Below are positions 59,000-64,000 of a stretch of 64,000 bases of DNA, piece by piece; within the stretch, counting starts at the first letter, position 1, and the number at the start of each line of letters is the position of its first letter. The notes below the pieces were generated by a model. That model did no database searches. It was given only the letters and a program-made list of their open reading frames with translations, and was not told where the DNA came from. Origin of the DNA: Polytrichum commune (lineage: Eukaryota > Streptophyta > Polytrichopsida > Polytrichales > Polytrichaceae); contig OX485806.1 in the NCBI GenBank assembly GCA_950295325.1, positions 6,200,001-6,264,000 of the forward strand, written 5' to 3'. The position numbers and the translations under genes are program-made.

Positions 59000-60856
59000 C
59001 CAAGGTTATCGCAAGATCAGATCTACCCGTGCTTGCCGGCCATTCGTACAACAGCATTGAAGATTTACTAATATGCACCATCCGATTTACCGACGATTTC
59101 CATGTAAGTCTCAAGATCGTACAGACAGCTTACATGTGCACTGTGCAGGTTCTGAGTACTTCTCGTGCCGCCCTCGCGATCGAACGGTCCCGGAAATTAA
59201 GTTATATCCTGCGATGGATCGGAGCGCTGCAGCTTCGAAATTTCTTAACCACAATTGCATTATGAGAATACTTGAGTGACCAGCAGGAAGAGATGTGAGC
59301 AATGCATCAGCCCTTGGGATGCATTTATTTTTTGATTATTTTCAAATATACATTTCAATATGCATTTTAAAACACTCAGTAAATTTTGAGGTGTTTTTTT
59401 TTATGTATTCTAATTTAAATTCACTAGTATAGTTAGTCCAAGCCAATACGGCAAATATAGACACGCGCAACTTCGTCAATTGTTCCATATTATCATGTCG
59501 CATTAGTATAGTCAAACTCAACGGCAGTGTCGAAGCCCTGAGCCCTACCACGCGAAGTGGCCAATATCATAATACATATTTCACATCGGGGAATGACCTA
59601 GGCGCAGTCTTGGATCAATACTTGGGCGGAGAAGAGCTTGAAGAATTGATCTTGGAAGAGGGGAATGTTTTTGACAATGATATACCATAAAGGACCTCAA
59701 AGATTAATGTCTTCAATGATTTTCAATTAAAAAACATTTAAAATAGTTTAAAATAGTTTTTATAACGCCGCCTTTGACCTCTAGAATAAAAAATGCAACA
59801 CTAATCAACCCGCAATTGAATCAAAAGCCATACAGTTGTAGTGATATTTAGTGATATCACTACGATTGTATGCTTAGTTTGTGCCTCGTAATTGAGGTTC
59901 GAGACAATCACAAGGGGTGAGAATGGGTCAACAAGCACCACACTAAATATCATATTTAGTGTCACTAATTCTAATTGTCTTGCTCAATACTAATTGTAAA
60001 CCCCGGTGTAGTGTCACCAACACTAAATGTTAACCTAAAAATTATTTGTCATTCCTTGTAAAAGAAAAATATCACTATATTCATTAATTTGGGACTTTTT
60101 CGGCATTTTGAGACGGTTACAAATATAAGAACATGGATAAAATCACACAGATATTGGAGAATGTTGTAAGATGCAAATACTTTGAAGCGGGTGTTCATAT
60201 CAAGAACCCAATTAAGAACTCATATCAAGATGGTTAAGGTAGGACGACCCAAACATTAGACCATGTTGTTGTGGTCCATATATTAATTTGAGACAAGAGA
60301 AAGTCTCAAATTAACGAAAATAATGATAAATTGGGCATGATAGATTTGTTGTGTTGCAATCAATGTCACTTACTAATTGATTTTTCACCCAAATTTCAAT
60401 CATCCATGACAATATTTCCTCACCGATTTGTTAAGATGCAAAACTTTTGTTTCAACAATTGGCATTTGGATGACCCAAAAGTAAGTTGGGATGACAGTAT
60501 TCATAAACTTATTCATAGAAAGTGTCACTAAAAAAGTTACCGCAGTGGCATAAAATACCATATAACACTAAATACAGTATTTAGTGCCGTTACTTAATTA
60601 GCATGTGGTCTTGAAAAAACTCCATGATGTGGACACAATTATATCTATGTACAACATGTAGACAAAAGCTGCATTGTCGGTTTCTTGTGCTTTGAAATTT
60701 CTACCTGATATTAATCACTTAGTACTGTCTAACGTATCAATCAGACTGTCCTTACGTACCCCATACACCGTGTTGATGAGGTTGAGCTTACCTCGAGGAA
60801 TGACCATGTCCATGCACTAATTCAGTCTGATCGTGTAATGGACCAGGTCAGACACA
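59000..60856. other. No clear gene; short ACTAAAT/ATTTAGT repeats
   Basis: The first part (58964-59280) is the upstream region of gene A and should hold its promoter. From 59830 to 60600 the motif ACTAAATA and its complement TATTTAGT recur in palindromic pairs, as in TAGTGATATTTAGTGATATCACTA, and a 12-bp hairpin lies at 60283-60314. This may be an old transposon but no ends could be defined. Confidence 0.4.
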
Positions 60857-61221
60857 GGATAACATTACCCAACCCAATACTCTTAACTCCGGCGCGGAGT
60901 TCGATGCGGCTCCGATGCGGCTCCGGGGAGGTTCGGATGCCAGCTCCGGTGGGTTCGGGTGGGTTGGGGCAAAAATTGCCCCCTATTTTTTTGATTGGGT
61001 GGGGCCTTACTTGATCTCATAAGGGGCCTCCTAAAGTAATTTGGGGCCGTAGAACCCAAATTTAGCAAAAAAAAAACCAAAAAAAGTCATCAAGGGGCCA
61101 AAACGGGGAGGGCCAGAAAAATGGACCCACCGGAGCTGGCATCCGAACCTCCCCGGAGCCGCATCGGAGCCGCATCGAACTCCGCGCCGGAGTTAAGAGT
61201 ATTGGGTTGGGTAATGTTAGG
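60857..61221. mobile_element. Mutator-like MITE with 95-bp perfect inverted repeats
   Basis: The segments 60860-60954 and 61125-61219 are exact reverse complements over 95 bp, starting TAACATTACCCAACCCAATA. The flanks carry the direct repeat GGTCAGACACA (60846-60856, 61222-61232), i.e. a 9-11 bp target duplication typical of Mutator-type elements. The arms are GC-rich (CGGCGCGGAG, repeated GATGCGGCTCC), and the ~170-bp centre is not. A minus-strand frame here is an artefact. Confidence 0.9.
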
Positions 61222-61938
61222 GGTCAGACACATATCAGAATGTATCAGACATATCTGATATGTGCTGTGATTGGTCCGAGACAACCCTAAACTACCAGAT
61301 GATGGTGGAGAAATACCCAAATCTCAAGGATGAGGTTGGTGGTTCGATTTTTGGCTGTGAAATATCCTCTCTACTTGACGGGAAAGTTGTCAGGTGATCA
61401 ACCGCCTCCTGTCTATGCCTACGATGGCCTATCTAGCTTTAGAGACCGCATTTTTTTTCTTTTGTTGCTGGTTCTTTTGCTCACATCGCTTCATCATTTG
61501 TGAAAATCTTTGCCCCGCGACTATAGCCAAGGTCAGGACTTGGGCCCACCATAATTATAGGACAAAGAATTCGAATACAATGAAGTGGATTGTCTGGCAT
61601 TTCAACGCTTGGCGTAGAAACACTCCAACTCGATGAACGCACTAGACCGCGGAGGTTTAGGGATGGACGCAACCTGGAACTTTTAGGCCAATAAACATGC
61701 ATTAGTTTGAGGAGAAAAACCCAAACACATTACACGCTCCTTTTAGGGTAAAATGATTGTAATGTATGGTTTAGCTATGGGCAAGGGGGTTGGTTTGTGG
61801 GGGGTCACCTTGGCACGATGTGCGCTTGTGTCCGGGTTGGCATGGAGGGGCAAAACGTCCTGCAAAGGAATAAGGAGGGGTCCACTATTTGTAGGTCAAA
61901 CGTCCATCCATAGCTGCCATTGAGGTGGAATACTATCA

Positions 61939-63748
61939 GGCGGACGTTAAAGTACCCCCTACGAACTTATAGGGGGCATGTCAGATCAAAAAACAGGTTG
62001 CCCGCCCCCCCCCACGGATGTCACTGTTCCGTCCATCGCGAAGGACGCATAACACAGGCGGATGTCATTCAGGTTCGCGTCATTTTGGACATGTAATTCG
62101 TCATGCCGCAATAATTGGATCTAAGATCCTTAGATCTAGGGATTTAGATAATGGCGGCTAAGGTTGTGGCGGCCGTAAAGGCCAGCCGTTAGATGTAGGT
62201 ATGACTTGATCTACGGCCAAGAAGACTTGGTGGTTGGAAAGGATAGTCCTCCGAAGGGAGTGCGGGGGCTCATTCTTTCTTTCTCTCTCTCTCTCTCATT
62301 CTAGTGGTTAGAACTAGACTTATCTCTCACACATTCTTGTGGTTAGCACGACTCCTCTCTTTGCCCCTCTCCATGTATGTAGATGCAATTAGCTCTTTCA
62401 TGATTAGGATGTCATTCATGATTGTAAAGATATTAATCCTAGGTCCTTTGGGGATTTCAAATTAACGAGCAAGTAATGATGAAGTGAAGGGTAAGTTTTT
62501 ACGTTCAAGCAAGACAACCCGAGACTTGTCCTTTGGCCCAAAATTACATCGGTGTCTATTATTCAGACAACCAAACAGTGAATGATTGGTCTCAAACAGT
62601 GAATGACATAGATGGACATGTATTTCATTATAAACATCTAACTTTCAGATCTTAAATCCGATTATTGCGGCATGACGAAATACATGTCATGAATGACATC
62701 CGCCTGTGTTATACGTCGTTCGAGATGGACGGAACAGTGACATCTAAAATTACATGAATATTTGTTATTCAGACAACCAAAAAGTGAAGGACTAGTCTGG
62801 AACACTGAATGACATAGATGGACATGTATTTCATTATAAATAACGCACGCACTTAACTTTCAGATCTCATATCCGATTATTGCGGCATGATAAAATACAT
62901 GTCATGAATGACGCGAACGTGAATGACATCCGCCTGTGTTATGTGTCGTTTGCGATGGACGGAACAATGACATCCAAAATTACATCAGTGTTTGTTATTC
63001 AGACAACCAAACAGTGAATGACTGTCTAAAACAATGAATGACATAGATAAACATATAATTAATTATAAAATGTATAGACTAAGGCAAGAACTGCTGGAAG
63101 AAAAGATTAAGTGATCATTAAGTAACATCCAATAACCTAAGATATCAAAGCTAATGCAACTAGATAATAACACATCTCTTCAATAGGGTTCAACATCCTA
63201 TCATTCAACATTCATAGGGTTCAAAAACCCTGTTATTCAACATTCATAGGCCTCATAAACCTCTTTGTCCCTCATTTCTATTCCTATGCTTCAACAACTA
63301 ATTGCATCTACATACATGGAGAGGGACAAAGAGAGGAGTCGTGCTAACCACAAGAATGTGTGAGAGATAAGTCTAGTTCTAACCACTAGAATGAGAGAGA
63401 GAAAAAAAAAAAAAAATGAGCCCCCGTACTCCCTTCGGAGGACTACCCTTTCCAACCACCAAGTCTTCTTGGCCGTAGATCAAGTCATACCTACATCTAA
63501 CGGCTGGCCTTTACGGCCGCCACAACCTTAGCCGCCATTATCTAAATCCCTAGATCTAAGGATCTTAGATCCGATTATTGCGGCATGACGAATTACATGT
63601 CCAGAATGACGCGAACCTGAATGACATCCGCCTGTGTTATGCGTCCTTCGCGATGGACGGAACAGTGACATCCGTGGGGGGGCGGGCAACCTGTTTTTTG
63701 ATCTGACATGCCCCCTATAAGTTCGTAGGGGGTACTTTAACGTCCGCC
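61939..63748. mobile_element. Foldback Mutator-like element with ~450-bp inverted arms (family 2)
   Basis: The 1810-bp element has arms 61939-62391 and 63299-63748 that are nearly identical inverted copies, with tips GGCGGACGTTAAAGTACCC. It is flanked by the exact 9-bp duplication ATACTATCA (61930-61938, 63749-63757). Long inverted arms plus a 9-bp duplication place it in the Mutator group. The middle holds tandem repeats. There is no transposase. The tip contains a small palindrome (CCCCCTA...TAGGGGG) shared with family 1. Near-identity of arms and duplication implies a recent insertion. Confidence 0.93.
62540..63060 (+). repeat. ~210-230 bp tandem repeat inside the foldback element
   Basis: Two full units and a partial third start near 62542, 62747 and 62977, each with AAAATTACAT, TTATTCAGACAACCAAA, GAATGACATAGAT, a CCGATTATTGCGGCATGA block and GACATCCGCCTGTGTTAT. 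The last two blocks also occur in both arms, so the repeats were built partly from arm sequence. Confidence 0.8.
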
Positions 63749-63757
63749 ATACTATCA

Positions 63758-64000
63758 CCGGGTTGAGAGTGGTACGCCTAGATGTAGTTACGCTCTATGC
63801 CCTTGAGTGGTGACGGAGACGGAGATTATCAACATCTTTGCTTGGGTGGGGGGCTATCAATGACGCCGGCATCAAGAGGCTACTTGGAGTAGTCAATGAT
63901 GGATGCGCAAGTTTGAATCATCTACGACCTCAAGTGAGGGCTTTAAACGTTGATGCCAAAATAAAAACAAACAAAACCCAAGGGAAAGGAGAGGGAACAT
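63758..64000. other. No feature seen at right edge
   Basis: This is the flank of the foldback element up to the window end. No gene, repeat or RNA signal was recognised. Confidence 0.4.

Overview
The window looks like a gene-poor, transposon-rich stretch of a land-plant nuclear genome, most likely a bryophyte (moss-like). Supporting signs are short GT-AG introns, a trichome-birefringence-like (TBL) wall-acetylation gene, a TIR-NB immune-receptor gene, a RAF/TKL-type kinase with a plant-type N-terminal region, CCCTAAA plant telomere-type repeats, and plant DNA transposons of the PIF/Harbinger, Stowaway, CACTA, Mutator and hAT groups. The moss assignment rests on the style of the TIR and kinase proteins and on a small two-gene family I associate with mosses; it is an inference.

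Layout. 0.5-4.4 kb: a five-exon TBL gene on +, with a Tourist MITE in its last intron. 4.4-7.1 kb: no clear gene, a telomere-like tract and small repeats. 7.1-9.1 kb: intact TKL-like kinase on -. 9.7-12.1 kb: TIR-NB receptor on -, apparently without an LRR. 14.1-15.4 kb: a ~68-bp tandem array split by a Stowaway MITE. 16.1-19.3 kb: a low-complexity repeat, a dead hAT transposase and a 14-copy minisatellite. 26.4-27.9 kb: gene B', a broken extra B copy and a remnant of gene A'. 28.0-29.3 kb: foldback element. 31.5-38.1 kb: PIF/Harbinger element with a nested 2.2-kb LTR-type insertion and a captured C2-domain exon. 38.4-46.1 kb: CACTA element carrying exons of a tRNA (guanine-N7-)-methyltransferase gene. 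46.1-54.4 kb: decayed LINE-like DNA with strong strand asymmetry, MITEs and one orphan foldback arm. 56.7-59.0 kb: intact gene pair A-B on -. 60.9-61.2 and 61.9-63.7 kb: two Mutator-like elements with long perfect or near-perfect terminal inverted repeats.

How the parts relate. The TIR-NB and kinase genes lie head to tail on one strand and may be a defence or signalling pair. The A-B pair (coiled-coil membrane protein followed 59 bp later by a small beta-rich protein) occurs twice in the same orientation about 30 kb apart, with A decayed in one copy. Almost everything else is mobile DNA, much of it with exact target-site duplications, which lets insertion order be read directly: the LTR-type element entered the Harbinger element, and the Stowaway entered the tandem array. 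Two DNA transposons carry pieces of host genes.
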